DNA of 64,000 nucleotides from Homarus americanus. Its lineage: Eukaryota; Arthropoda; Malacostraca; Decapoda; Nephropidae. The translations under genes and the position numbers were made by a program. Positions 1 to 11,268 of the stretch are shown here, in pieces. The notes under the pieces were generated by a model. The model searched no databases. It was not told where the DNA came from and worked only from the letters and a program-made list of their open reading frames with translations. Numbering within the stretch: the first letter of the stretch is position 1; each line of letters opens with the position of its first letter. The DNA lies in contig NW_024756463.1 in the NCBI RefSeq assembly GCF_018991925.1, positions 152,501-216,500 of the forward strand, written 5' to 3'.

Positions 1-135
1 ACTACAGCTGGTGGGCACGCGAAAGCAGGCAAGAACATGTTGGGAAAAATTCGTAAGGAATTCGTTAACCGAATTTTTTCGTTAACCGATTTGAATATTC
101 TTATGGAAGGTAATTCGTTAACCGAGGGATCACTG
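1..135. mobile_element. Right end of a Tigger-like TIR element, cut by window edge
   Basis: The stretch carries several GTTAACCGA/TTCGTTAACC blocks and ends GAGGGATCACTG, the reverse complement of the CAGTGGTCCCTCGGTTAACG terminal repeat seen complete elsewhere in the window (for example 41046-41859). The expected TA after the end reads GA here, so the target duplication has decayed. The left part lies outside the window. No coding sequence. Confidence 0.8.
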
Positions 136-150
136 GATGCAGTATTCAGC

Positions 151-225
151 GGTGACCTGTGGTGTAACGGTCAGCATGCTCGCCTCGCAAGCGAGCGGAC
201 CCATGTTCGATCCCAAGGCAGGGTG
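151..225 (+). repeat. tRNA-like head of a SINE (tRNA-Ala-like)
   Basis: A box-A-like TGGTGTAACGG (about 160-170), a 5-bp anticodon-type stem CTCGC/GCGAG enclosing a 7-base loop with CGC at the anticodon position, and a box-B GTTCGATCCC (205-214) occur in tRNA order and spacing. The following 300 bases, to about 530, do not look like a tRNA gene and are probably the SINE body. There is no usable acceptor stem, so this is a tRNA-derived retroposon rather than a functional tRNA. Family not identified. Confidence 0.6.
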
Positions 226-757
226 AAATTATGGGCACGTTTCTTTATGCCATTTGCCTCTGTGTACCCAGTAGTAATAGGGAACCTGGAATTTCGTCAA
301 TTTGCGGATCGTGTTCCGGAGTAATGGTTAGCCAGTGCAGTTGGCGAGCCATCCGGGCTTCTCGGACTATTCCTTGACACTGGGTCATGCAACCCGTTAA
401 CTCAGGGTGTGGTTGTTGTGTTGGCGACAGCAACTATGCCTTAAACAAATTCATGCCAAGGTGGCCCTAGGGCCGGTCATCCTCGTTATACGAGGGGCAA
501 CCATTAAAAAGATATATTCAGTACTGTATACAATAGATTTTTTTTTTAGATTGCCCCCGAGGGGGCTAGTTTATTGGGCACCCCCTTACATCCTGTGCAA
601 GGTGAAGTGCAGAAGAGTTTACAGCGCCCATCGGGGAAGCATGCGGAGTTCATGCTTGCCTTTATGACTCATGCATTAAGGGCGTAAAAGCCTGAAGGGT
701 CATGGGTTTTGTCACAAAGTTACATAAAGTGTGTGGGGGGAAAATTCCCAGTACAAT

Positions 758-1372
758 TTATATGTTTATGGCAAAGTGTGGTAGGTCCCTAATAATGTCA
801 AGTGCCAGGCCATAGACATTGACAATATTGAGGGACATACCTTTTAGTGTGAGTGTGATGGCATGTACGTCGGTAGTGTCGGCTTCAAGGGGGACGCCGA
901 GAGGTTGGTAGGGGGACGTCCTTCTTGGCGTAGATACGTAGTCCACTAGCATGTCCGCATAGTGGTCAATTGATGTGGAGAACTGGAGTGGATGGGCCCT
1001 AGGTGCCGGCATGCTGGTGGGGAACAGGAAGCCGTGGGTGGTGTCCTCAGGTCTATGAGCGCGCGGTGGGTGGATGGGGGTAGCCGGGCACACCGGAGTA
1101 GACTCAGTGTGGACGCCAGCAGTGATGCCAGGCGGTGGTGGAGTAGGCCATGAGCATGAGGGGCACACAGGGGGCCTACCAGGATGTGTCAAACCAGAAG
1201 AGGGGGGTGACTGGGTGGCAGCTGGAGGCAGGGGTAGTCTGTGTAGGTTGGAGATGGCGGTACAGAGGGTATCAAAGAGTCTTTCAACACAGTTGGTAAA
1301 TTCGTGTAAGAGGGATATGATCTGTGTCGTGTCACCGGAGGGGGATTGTGGGGGGGGCACCGGTGGGAGCAC
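758..1372 (-). pseudogene. LINE ORF1 tail and start of endonuclease domain
   Basis: A 204-codon frame. The N-terminal half is proline/serine-rich with a short helical stretch (IISLLHEFTNCVERLFDTL), probably the end of ORF1. The C-terminal ~60 residues include VHAITLTLKGMSLNIVNVY, which matches the usual strand order near the start of an APE-like LINE endonuclease. After that the similarity stops, so the catalytic core and the RT are gone. Assignment rests on motif appearance and on following the ORF1 above. Confidence 0.5.
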
Positions 1373-1571
1373 AAGGCCTGACAGCGTCAGAGTAGAGACG
1401 GGGAGGAGGCCCAGTAGTAGTTGAGTGAGGAGACAGCCGGGACTGCTGTGTTGCAGCCAGGTGAGGCCAGGCAGGGGCAGGTGTTGTTAAAGAAGGCGTT
1501 GCTGAAGACAGAGGGGACGCAGAGGGATGTGGCTCGGTAGGCTGGGGGGGAGGTTGAGGTTGACGCAGCCT

Positions 1572-2630
1572 TCAGGGAGGCTTTTCTCCTGGGACAGGCG
1601 GACGTTTGGGGCATTGTCGTGAGTCAGCATTGTGCCAGCCACCACAATTATAACACCTGGGGTCAACAACATAGCCCACACCAACCCCATTGAGGTGGTC
1701 TTTGATTTTTTGGGCACAGTCTGAGGAGTGGTGGTTACGTGAACAGAAGCGACATCTGGGACGATCACGTCGGCAGCAGGCGGTGAAGGTGTGACCCCAA
1801 TGGGAGCAGATGACACGAAAAGCAGGCCCGGGGTGATATTGTTCTGCATACAGTGGAGGTAGGACTGGGTGGGACTCAACAGTGGTTGGGCACTCCCTCC
1901 CCTTCCATTTAACTATGACAGCTGCTTGTGGGGTCTTCCCTCGGTAGTGTTGACGTATACTGAGTATACGTGGATTAAAGTTACGAGCATCTTCGACCTC
2001 AGCGTATAGGGGGAACTGTTTAACTAGGATGTGGCAACATTCCGCTGCGTCAGCAGGTGGAGGCACGAGGACAACCCCGTCAAATCCAACAGTACTGAGT
2101 GTTTCATAGACCTTGGGTGTCTGACACTTGATAAAGTTACGGTTCTTACCTTTTCGGAATTGAATGGTGAGACCGTGTTGTCTCCAATACTCTGTTGTCC
2201 AATTAAACCGGTCCTCGACGGTTTTCAAAAAGTCCTTGGGGAAGTGCAGATGCAATTTACTTGGTTGGTTGGCAGAGGGGTGGGTGTCGAGGGGAGAATC
2301 GCTGCCCTTGGCGTTGCCACTCCGGCAAGTGTTTCCCATAGAAACATTACTGTCACCCTTGCAGGGTGTGGGATGCACTATGACTATCCGTCTCAGAAAT
2401 GTCTGTATCCATGAGAGAGGGGACACCTCTTCTGGGGCGCTTACGTCGACCCCGCCCCCCATCGCTGGCAACACTTGCCAGCGAAGGGGTAGGTAGAGAC
2501 TGAGGTGGCCTTTGTGTGACCCCTTACGTGGCCAGACCGCGACTGTGTATACAATACGAGGCGACAAACTTGATGCTATTAAAGTGTAACACCCTGGAGG
2601 ATTCACTGTCCAATAGTGTCCTACATTCAC
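1572..2630 (-). pseudogene. LINE ORF1 (gag-like, CCHC zinc knuckles)
   Basis: An open frame of 352 codons with no stop. The first ~90 residues look like translated 5' UTR; a more likely start is the internal MGNTCRSGN methionine. The C-terminal third contains a cluster of knuckle-like motifs: CRFCSRNHHSSDC and CYNCGGWHNADSRQC, preceded by a decayed knuckle CSHWGHTFTAC. Such clustered CCHC knuckles are typical of ORF1 proteins of Jockey/I-type LINEs, which bind element RNA. The frame ends PVPGEKPP and then continues in another frame (1387-1614), consistent with a frameshift. Host gene origin is unlikely given the LINE-type neighbours. Confidence 0.65.
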
Positions 2631-2691
2631 ACCTCAAAGGAGGACCAACCTCTCCTTCAGAAACAACTAGCTCTGGAGTCCATAACTTTTT

Positions 2692-2797
2692 ACTTACTTT
2701 TATCCTCTTCACCAAATTATCGACTCGTTAGCCGCTTGGGCGATCGGTCACGTCTCTGTTACGCACTGTTGGCAAGTACTGGGCATGCATCGGCTCC
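2692..2797 (-). repeat. LINE 3' end, copy 1 (minus)
   Basis: The reverse complement matches the unit at 3629-3800 and 29327-29490 across the stretch encoding HAQYLPTV.DRDVTDR and the following GAGGATAAAAGTAAG tail. It is a 5'-truncated copy of the same LINE terminus in opposite orientation. Confidence 0.75.
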
Positions 2798-2830
2798 CTC
2801 CGCACAATGACGGTTCCCTGCAGGTAGACA

Positions 2831-3628
2831 GGAGATTTTAGCTCATGAGAATTGTTATACTGTAATATATTTTTTTTAATTCCGTCTTTTGTTGGTTTAG
2901 TACATAAAAATACGGTTATTTCTTGCAAAGACTGACTGGTATTGCTCTCCCTGATGCTAGACCTACACCTTCTCCCTTGTGCTACAGAGAGAGAATATTA
3001 TCTGCTATTTTTTTTCATTCAACTCATCGCAGAGATAAGGAAATTCCTGGTAGTCTGTCCATTCGACACTGATTATTTTTCCCTTCCCAGGCAAGTATTA
3101 GCCTGGGATACAGTGTGACAGACCTATCTCGAAAATGTCCCTTGCACTTCTCTTCCTGCAAACTGTGTAACAGTCCCACATCTAATACTCTCCAGTCTCG
3201 ATTGTCTTATTATCAGGGTCCTCCTGCCTACTAATCTAGTATGTCACCATTAAACTAGTACCTGATAATTTAGATTTACTTTTGGTACGCTACCCACACT
3301 TTGGTGGTGCTGGTAAGGTTCTCTTGTTGTCCCCTAAGTTGTACCCGCAAGTTTCCTGCCATTTGGGAAAAAACTACTTGCTGACTAAATTATAATTTTT
3401 TTTGTAAACTTGCTGTACGTTATTATAGGCCCTAAAGCAAGGATTCCATTCCCGCGTTTGCAGTGCGTTTGCGTTTTCAATCGCTACAGGGTGCGATTGG
3501 TATGTACTGCAAACGCATAATGCTAACGCAACCGTGCCATTGGAAACAGCCGTGTACATTTCAATATGATCTATTTTTGGCACTAACGCTAACGAAACCA
3601 CTAACGCGTGTTGTGACGGCACCGAGTG
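2831..3628. other. Non-coding, no recognisable feature
   Basis: AT-rich with a few T-runs. From about 3450 there is a cluster of CGTTTGCG/AACGCA words (3454-3606) that resembles sub-terminal repeats of a DNA transposon, but no matching partner end was found. Confidence 0.4.
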
Positions 3629-3805
3629 TGAGGTCTTTCAAGACAAGACTTGACCAACACTGGAGCGGGTTCAGGTACATTCAGGAGCCGGTGCATGCCC
3701 AGTACTTGCCAACAGTGTGTGACAGAGACGTGACCGATCGCCCGGGCGGCTAACGACCCGATCAGTGGCAAAGAGGATAAAAGTAAAGTAAAAAGTAAAT
3801 GGAAT
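3629..3805 (+). repeat. LINE 3' end with ORF2 C-terminus, copy 2
   Basis: Translation of 3629-3750 gives RSFKTRLDQHWSGFRY and, after a few residues, HAQYLPTVCDRDVTDRPGG with a stop. The FKxRLDxxW pattern is what LINE ORF2 proteins show at their C-terminus. A short 3' tail GAGGATAAAAGTAAAGTAAA follows, ending in AAAGT-type repeats. The upstream part is missing: a classic dead-on-arrival 5' truncation. Confidence 0.75.
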
Positions 3806-4106
3806 CCTAGCTTAAATCTTCTGATGAGTTTGCCGCTGAAGTTGAATAGGGGATTTAGTTTAAATCTTCATACTGTATTTTCTTATATGAGGCTCTAATT
3901 TTAATACCGCATGACAGACAATACATTCACCCTGAATGTTGGGCTGCACAGTTTACCTAAACAATAAATTAAATAAAAAGACTTTTATAATATAATAGTT
4001 AATAATGGATATTACATTATTGTTTGACCAAACCAGAGACATATTACATACTTCCAATACAACTTTATAGGTAAAACCAAGCTTAAATATATAATAGAAT
4101 ATGATC

Positions 4107-4156
4107 AAGTAAAGTAAAGTAAAGTAAAGTAAAGTAAAGTAAAGTAAAGTAAAGTA
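4107..4156. repeat. (AAGTA)n pentanucleotide microsatellite
   Basis: About ten perfect AAGTA units. The unit equals the tail unit of the LINE 3' ends at 3780-3805 and 29480-29490, so it may be an expanded LINE tail, although no LINE body is recognisable immediately upstream. Confidence 0.9.
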
Positions 4157-5905
4157 TATATTAGGTCACTTGGGCCGCCCGCATCCCTAGGCTCACTTGT
4201 TCTCTGTGTTGTTGTCTTGCCCCCAGCGATCGTCACCCCCTTTACACAGTGGCCCTCCACCAAAATGGTCAGTTACAGAAATTATCCTTGTATTTCTCGA
4301 ACATCTTAAGTGAAAATGGTGGTATTGTGATATAATCCATTGTTTTAAAACGCATATAATATATTTAAATATAACTAGAAAAGGAAATAACTGTAGTAAC
4401 TTAATAAGAGCATTATAAAGATATGTGAGTGGATTTGTTTATGTTTTGTAAGCTGCAGCATGGACTAGAGTGAGTGGGTTTTTAAGAGTTTGGTAAGATT
4501 CAAAACGTTTTTCGAGGGTTTTTGAACACTTTACGGTAACTATACAGGACTAACCAGCGAGCGAAATTGATTGAAAACAATTATTAAAACCACCAGATTT
4601 CCATTGTTATATTATGGTGGACACTGTTGTAGTTTGTAGAAATATGTTAAAAAATTTATATTTAACATTTGTGGGTATGAAGAACAGACCAAACCTACCT
4701 AACCTTATCTGACTTCCCCGGTATATTAAACAGAAACAACTTACTTTGATATGGTGAAATTTGAGGTAATTTTCTGAACGTAATTTTCAACTTTGATTTC
4801 GTATTGTGGCAACAAGTGAAAATTTACTGCACAATTTACGATGGGTAAAGATATGAGAAATCCTTGTGTCGACTTATTACAGTAAATTGAGGTTATTATT
4901 TAAATTTTGTACAACCATGGAATCCGGTATTTTTGACACATGAAACAGATATATCTCATCATTCTGATTACTTTCATTTTATACACTTCTGTTGCAAGTG
5001 AATAATGTATATATTTTTTTTTAGTTTTCACTGCAATCATAAATCACATGTGGCCAGAGCATGTAGGATGAGGAAAATTGCAGGGTAAAACATGGTGAAA
5101 ACTATTCATATGAGACTAAAATGGTCTTTACACGCTTTGTTCGTGAAAAAATTAATTATTTACTGTAAATACTCCTTGAGGTTAATATTCATCCATTGGC
5201 TGTCTGCAGGTTCCCACCATGTTTACTTGAGGTTATACTTCTCACTTAAGATGTCAGTTGTCTCATCCTTATCTCCTCTTCCTTGTAGGTTAGGTTAGGT
5301 AGTTTGGTTGGTTCCTTTGGTGTGAGAAAAGTTATTTTTTGGGTATTATTTTACTTTCGGACATAACGCCCCCGAAAGTTATAAACTACCTTAACATTTA
5401 GCTCTCAGTATTCTGAGCATTTTGAATTCCATATATACTGTACATGGCAGAAAGGGATAATAGCGACACAATTGATTTTAAGTAGTTTTCAGTCTTCTTC
5501 CGTGAGATGATGATATCGGCGCATCACACATGCGGAATGTTGACACGTCATCCAGGGGTGTTGCTGGTAGAGCGGTAACGTGCTTAACTCTCACCAATGT
5601 GTAAAGGTTTCTGGCCTTGCCCTGGACCCACATGAGACGGGCGTTATCCAGTGTGACACTAACAAACACTACAGGTTTCCTGGTCCCCAGTTTCCACCTG
5701 TACTAACACTGGATAAACCGCCCAAACGGCTAGTAAGCTGATAAATGGCGAATATGGTAAAAAAATGAGGTGTCGATATCTTCACGCAAATTTTTTTCGA
5801 CCAATCGTATTTGATTTTTTTTTTCAAAGGAAGCACCCTGGGTAATTTCATTGACCAGTCTCACAATGGCCATGGCGGAGGTTGGTTGTCATTTGCGCTC
5901 CTATG
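4157..5905. other. AT-rich non-coding region
   Basis: No convincing coding exon, RNA gene or complete element was seen. Two short telomere-like pieces (CCTACCTAACC at about 4693 and GTAGGTTAGGTTAGG at about 5286) are too short to be a telomeric array. Confidence 0.5.
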
Positions 5906-7460
5906 ATTACATAAGAACATAAGAATGGAGGAAACTGCAGCGGGCCTATTGGCCCATACTGGGCAGTCCCGTTTACACCCAACCCCTATTGCTCATATAA
6001 GCATCCAACCTATGTTTGAAGCTATTCAGCGTATTCGAGTTAATGATGATATTTGGTAACTTGTTCCAGTCATCCACTACTGTTTCCAAACCAGTGTTTA
6101 CCTATTTCCCGCCTAAATCTAAATGTCTAATTTAAAACCATTGTTACGAGTTCGCTCCTGGTTGGATAGTTTGAGTACCTTTGTAATGTCCCCTTTGTTT
6201 AGCCCTGCCTTCCACTTATACACCTCTATCAGGTCGCCCCTCGCTCTACATCTCTCGAGGGAGTGCAAGTTAAGATGCTTTAACCTGTCTCTATACTCAA
6301 GGTTCCTAATGCCCGGGATTAGTCTTGTCATTCTCCTCTGAATTCTTTCCAAGGATTCTATATCCATTCTGTAATACGGTGACCAGAACTGAACTGTGTA
6401 ATCCAGGTGTGGTCTCACAAGAGCAAGATACAGTTTTAGGATGACCTCGCTAGTCTTGTAACTAACACTCCTTTGTATGAACCCAAGTACTTTATTAGCC
6501 TTGTTACGAGCAAAAACACATTGTTTACTTGGCTTAAGGTTCCTACTTATCATTACTCCTAAATCTCTCTCGCAGTCGGATTTCTCTATGGCATCGTTGT
6601 TCATCTGGTATCTGGTTTCCCTGTTTACATCTCCTATACTGAGTACTTTACATTTGTCCACGTTGAATTTCATCTGCCATTTTTCAGACCATTCGAAAAA
6701 TTTGTTTAGATCTTCCTGTAGTTTTGCCGAGTCCTCGTCAGATTTAATAACACGTCCTATTTTAGTGTCATCAGCAAATTTACTTATGTTGCTGTCTATG
6801 CCGATATCTATGTCGTTTATGTATATAATAAATAATAATGGTCCAAGTACTGAGCCTTGGGGAACTCCACTTGTGACGTTGCTCCAATGGGACTTAGTGC
6901 CGTTAATGCTCACTCGCTGTTTCTTGTCCTGTAACCACGCCCTAATCCATTTAAGGATGTTATCTTTGATGCCATGAGCTTCTACCTTTCTAATTAGTCT
7001 TTCGTGGGGGACTCTGTTGAAGGCTTTGCTAAAGTCGAGATATACCACATCATAATTGTGCCCCTCGTCCAGCGATTCGAAAACTGATGAAAAGAACGTC
7101 CGCTTGTGAAGCCATGCTGGGAATCATTGATCAATCGGTGCTTCTCCAGGTGATTTCGAATAGAGTTTGAAATGATTGCTTCCAGTAATTTGCCTACTAT
7201 TGATGTTAGACTGATTGGGCGGTAGTTAGAGGATAGTGATCTATCCCCCTTCTTGAAAATCGGTATTACATTCGCTATCCTCCAGGATTCTGGTACTACA
7301 CCTGTTTTTAAGGACATGTTAAACAACTTTGCTAAGGGCATACTAAGCTCTTCCTTACATTCCTTTAATACTCTGGCAAATACCTCGTTAATTTTTCTAC
7401 ATATGTTCTTATCGTAAAACCTACTTCCAGTAACTTCAGAGCTGAGCCCCCCACAACCCC
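5906..7460 (-). mobile_element. CR1-like LINE, 5'-truncated
   Basis: The minus strand reads a reverse-transcriptase C-terminal half, then a 3' UTR ending with CATTCTTATGTTCTTATG, an 8-bp-repeat terminus typical of CR1-type LINEs. The 5' edge near 7460 falls inside the RT coding region, as expected from incomplete reverse transcription. A second copy of the 3' UTR starts right next to it at 7487 in the same orientation. Confidence 0.85.
6119..7341 (-). pseudogene. CR1-like reverse transcriptase, frameshifted
   Basis: Two frames together cover RT blocks in order. The upstream frame (6994-7341) has SWRIANVIPIFKKGDRS, NYRPISLTSIVGKLLE and SQHGFTSGRS. The downstream frame (6119-7048) has YLDFSKAFNRVPHERLI, GVPQGSVLGPLLFIIYIND, the catalytic FADDTK, and the thumb and C-terminal region ending NNGFKLDI. 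The change of frame falls around 7085, where residues between HGFTSGRS and the YLDFSKAF block are disturbed. The catalytic aspartates are present, but the endonuclease and N-terminal RT are absent because of 5' truncation, so this copy is dead. Confidence 0.9.
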
Positions 7461-7486
7461 TGTCATATTAAATAGAAAGTTATATT

Positions 7487-7980
7487 TAAGAACATAAGAA
7501 TGGAGGAAACTGCAGTGGGCCTATTGGACCATACTAGGCAGTCCCAGTTACACCCAACTCCTATCGGAAAAATATCGTTTTGGTCATCCACCTATTTGAA
7601 ATGAAGGTCAGAATCGTTCAACCCATAAACCACCAGAAAAAAAATTTCAAATTATCCTTGCTGGATGGCCGAAATGATGATAATACCCTCCTATCACTCA
7701 TATCCATCTCAACTACATTTGAAGCTATCCAGCATGTTTGAGCTCAATGTTGAAGTTTGGTAACTTTTTCCATTCATTCACTACTCGATTTCCAAAACAG
7801 TGTTTACCTATCTTGTGTAAATCTAAATTTGTCTAATTTGAAACCATTGTTATGCATTTGCTCCTGGTTGGATTGTTAAAGTACCTTTGTTTTATCACCT
7901 TTGTTTAGCCCTGACTTCCATTTATACACCTCAATCATATTGCCCCCCATTCTGCATCTCTTGAGGGAGTGTCCAGGATC
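7487..7980 (-). mobile_element. Second CR1-like LINE 3' fragment
   Basis: Starts AGAACATAAGAATGGAGGAA, as at 5910, and follows the same 3' UTR and the end of ORF2 (TCTAATTTGAAACCATTGTT, then TTATACACCTC) with many substitutions and a roughly 100-bp unrelated insertion near 7570-7680. It is older and shorter than its neighbour at 5906-7460 and in the same orientation. Confidence 0.8.
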
Positions 7981-8473
7981 TATGACTTATCTGACCCACT
8001 TTAAGTTTAATAACTTCAGCATTGTGCCGGTAGATAGAACACTGATTATTATTACTATACCTTGATTACTGGGTGTTGCTCAAGTATTCAAGGTCTTCGG
8101 GTGGATTACAGGTTGACAACCCTTTATCCGAAAACCGAAAAGCTCTGAAAACCGAACGTTTTTTGTGGAGCAAATTTTTTTTTATTTTTTTTTTAAACAG
8201 GGATTAGCCCACCCAGGCATAGATCACTGACCCACATCAGGGCCTGGGGGGCGAAAATGTAATAGTAATACTAATTATAATACTAATTATAATAATAATA
8301 ATAATTATTCATAGTCAATAAAAAATTTAATTACAAAATACACCAAAATAAAATAATAACAATAATACTGTATAAATAAAATGATAATAATAATAATAAA
8401 GAAATACAAGAATGAAAAAAGATATAAAGTGAGAAACACAACCTAGACCTATGAATTATTATTATTACCTGTA

Positions 8474-9207
8474 CAGTCGACCCTCACTTTACACGGTCCC
8501 ACATTCCGTGTTTCCATGTTTACACGGTGCCCTGCCAGAACCCAGGATGCTCACATTCCGCGGTGGGTGTACCCCTTTACACGGGTGAAGTATAATTTTT
8601 TTTATTTAGCTCATAAAATTCATACAAATTATCCGGCCAGAATATAATTTACATTGCTGGAATTCTTACAATTTGATGATCATTTTGAATATAAACATCA
8701 TAGATTTTGCATTAGACATACAAATTTTAGATATAATATTTACTCCGAGTAAATATGTTATCTTTTGTGCAAAATATATGACATTTGTATTCAAAATATT
8801 CCTGGTCTTACAAGGAATCCAGCAATGTCAATTATATTATCCTAACTTTAGTTTGAGGTATTATTTATTACTGTACCTGGTTTTCCCCCAAAAATTTCTC
8901 AGAGGGAAGAGCCAGTGAGTGTAGTGTGAGAAGAGGGGGAGGGAGTTGAGTCCATTATTTGAATGGACATTAACTTGGCGATTGTATTTCTCTATTTCTC
9001 TTAAGTATTAATTGTGTGCATGTACCATCATAAAATTAAGATGTTATTTTTACTAGAACATAGGTATTGTGTTGGAAAAAGTGGAGTTTGGGGGTCAGCT
9101 GGTCTCTATTTCATTTAATCCCATATGTTATGTTATTCACTTTACGCGTTTCTCGCTTTCCGCGGTACCCTGTGGGTTACATTAACCGCGTAAAGTGAGG
9201 GTTGACT
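8474..9207. mobile_element. Nested TIR element (MITE)
   Basis: Left CAGTCGACCCTCACTTTACA and right GCGTAAAGTGAGGGTTGACT are inverted repeats; TA precedes the left end. The interior is AT-rich with no transposase. It lies in the (ATT)n-rich centre of the element at 8109-9444, so it inserted later. Confidence 0.85.
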
Positions 9208-9221
9208 ATTATTATTATTAC

Positions 9222-9284
<63 letters not shown>

Positions 9285-9285
9285 A
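9208..9285. repeat. (ATT)n microsatellite
   Basis: Nearly pure ATT repeats with one TTACAGTATT interruption near 9220. Confidence 0.95.
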
Positions 9286-9784
9286 TAATAATTATATTTT
9301 CGCCCCCCAGGCCCCAATGTGGGTCAGTGACTTGTGCCTGGATGGGCTAATACACATTAAAAAAAAAACTTCTGAAAACCGAAAAATTCCGAAATCTGAA
9401 ATGCCTCTGGTCCCAAGGATTTCAGATAAGGGATTGTCAACCTGTATTTGAGATTTGGATGTTTCTTGCAATAACTGTAAGTGATACCTGGGCTCCATGG
9501 TAATCCTTAGTCAGGGTAATGTTTTATAGTTAAACCTCTAATAATTTATGATTACATTTTACCCAACCAATTTTAAGTTTGTTTTATGTCATTCTTAGCA
9601 CTCATCATTTCCATGCTCTCAGATATAAAGGGAGTGTGGCAGAAAGTGTGCAATATCATAATATTCCATTGGATGTAGCTTGTATATTAAATATTGTCAA
9701 GTGTCCAAAAGTGGTAACACACACATAAATCTTGTTTGTAATCTGTAGACAAACCACAACTAACTATTCATTGAAATATGCATA

Positions 9785-11029
9785 CAGGGGCCCCCCAAAT
9801 TTGCTGATTTTTATTTTGTGGTCCTCTATTATTCACGGATGACACCCTGGGTGTACCCAAGAATGTCTGTTGGTAGTTTTAAAGTTGCCGGCATTTTTGC
9901 AGCTGGAACAGGGAGTCATTCATTCTAGAGACAGTAATTTCCTTTACCTGTATTTGAAATATGTGTGTGTGTGTGTGTGTGTAGACACGCACACACACAC
10001 ACACACACACACATACAAATAAATAATAATGGGAATATACTCTCACAAGTAATCAGAAAAAAAAAAATGTGAGTCTACCCCCCAAGTCTGTGCCTTATTT
10101 ATTAAAGCACAGACTTGAGGGTAGACTCACATTTTTAATAAATTTGTTTTTTATTATTTGTGAGAGTATTTTCCCATTATTTATTTGCACGTGTTATGTG
10201 TGTGTGTGTGTGTGTGTACACACAAATATACTATAAATGTAAAAAAAAATTATCTTAAGGCCAAACACATAAAGAGAAAAACATTTCTTTGTACACAAGT
10301 AAAAATGTGGCTTCCCCCCCCCCCCCGTTGGCAAATGTTATTTGGCGATTCGCAACCATTTTGAGACCCCGGGACCTCTGCATGTGAACAGGGATCACTT
10401 CCTACTAGCTTTTGTTTTGTTGTTCCACAAAGCCTGTTCATTCGTCATATTCTTAGCAATGTGAGCCTCAATTGGGGAATGGTCATATAGTAGCATTTTA
10501 CAGACGAGCTAGAAAACACTAGGCTACCAATATATCTCAACAGTCCATATATATGCGGACTTCAACATACTGTGCAGGGGACCCCCCAAATTCACAGGGG
10601 TTAGGTTCTCAAAATGGCAGTGAATTGTCAAATCAGTGAATAACATTTGGGGGGTGGGGGGGGTTACATTTGTACTTGTGTACAACGAAGTGTACATTCC
10701 CTTTGTGTTTGCCCTTAGGACAATTATTTCTTTTACCTTTATTGTATTAATAAAGTAATAAAGCACGGACTCGCATTTTCAATAAATTTGTTAATGATTA
10801 TTTGAGAGGATTTTCCCATTATTATTTATTTGTATGTGTTTTGTGTGTCTGTGTCGACACACACACACATTTACAATACAGGTAAAGGAAATAACTGTCT
10901 CTAGAATGAATGGCTCCCTGTCCCAGCCGCAAAAATGCCGGCAACTTTAAAACTACCCGCAGACTTCCTTGGGTACATCCTGGGTGTCATACGTGAGTAA
11001 TAGAGGACCGTGAACTTGGGGGGGCCCTG
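9785..11029. mobile_element. Compound MITE with long inverted repeats and internal hairpin
   Basis: Left end CAGGGGCCCCCCAAATTTGC and right end GGGGGGGCCCTG are inverted, with TA on both sides. The ~200-bp arms agree, for example GTCATTCATTCTAGAGACAG against CTGTCTCTAGAATGAATGGC. Near 10045-10190 there is a further hairpin whose arms both spell the AGTCTGTGC/GCACAGACT region. A second left end (CAGGGGACCCCCCAAATTC) starts at about 10575, so at least two copies are fused. (TG)n/(CA)n tracts lie at 9962-10015 and 10195-10220. No coding capacity. Confidence 0.8.
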
Positions 11030-11268
11030 TACAAACAATACAATACAGTACAGTACCCCACTAGGCAGGAATCAAACCTTTGGACCTCTGCGTGTGAACA
11101 GGGATCGCTACTACAATACCACAAAGGCAACAAAAGCGATATTTATTTGTTTGTTGCTGTATTGTCTCTGGGCATCTTTCTTATCACCTTTACTAGTAGT
11201 GCTGTACTGTACAATACAGTATTAGTTGTAATTATGTTCAGGGGATGAATCACTAAACTACAGTAGTA

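Larger units (their letters stand above)
530..2660 (-). mobile_element. Degenerate LINE (non-LTR retrotransposon), ORF1 plus endonuclease start
   Basis: Read on the minus strand this contains a gag-like ORF1 with CCHC knuckles (1572-2630), a proline-rich continuation in shifted frames (1387-1879, 758-1372) and a short stretch resembling the beginning of an APE-type endonuclease. No reverse transcriptase follows. The sequence runs to an A-rich 3' end near 541-550. The missing endonuclease/RT part suggests a large internal deletion. It probably belongs to the Jockey/I/CR1 assemblage; the exact clade cannot be told. Edges are approximate. Confidence 0.65.
8109..9444. mobile_element. TA-target TIR element (Tigger-like), split by another element
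   Basis: Left end CAGGTTGACAACCCTTTATC and right end rich in GATAAGGGATTGTCAACCTG are inverted repeats flanked by TA (8107-8108 and 9445-9446). Both arms contain AAAACCGAAAA and the CGCCCCCCAGGCC block. No transposase remains, so it is non-autonomous. The middle is occupied by the element at 8474-9207 and by (ATT)n. Confidence 0.85.

Noticed and set aside
151..225. Functional tRNA-Ala gene
   Set aside because: Box A and box B are present but no acceptor stem closes the structure; a SINE head is more likely.
5286..5301. TTAGG telomere-like repeat
   Set aside because: Only about two to three units; too short for a telomeric or interstitial array.
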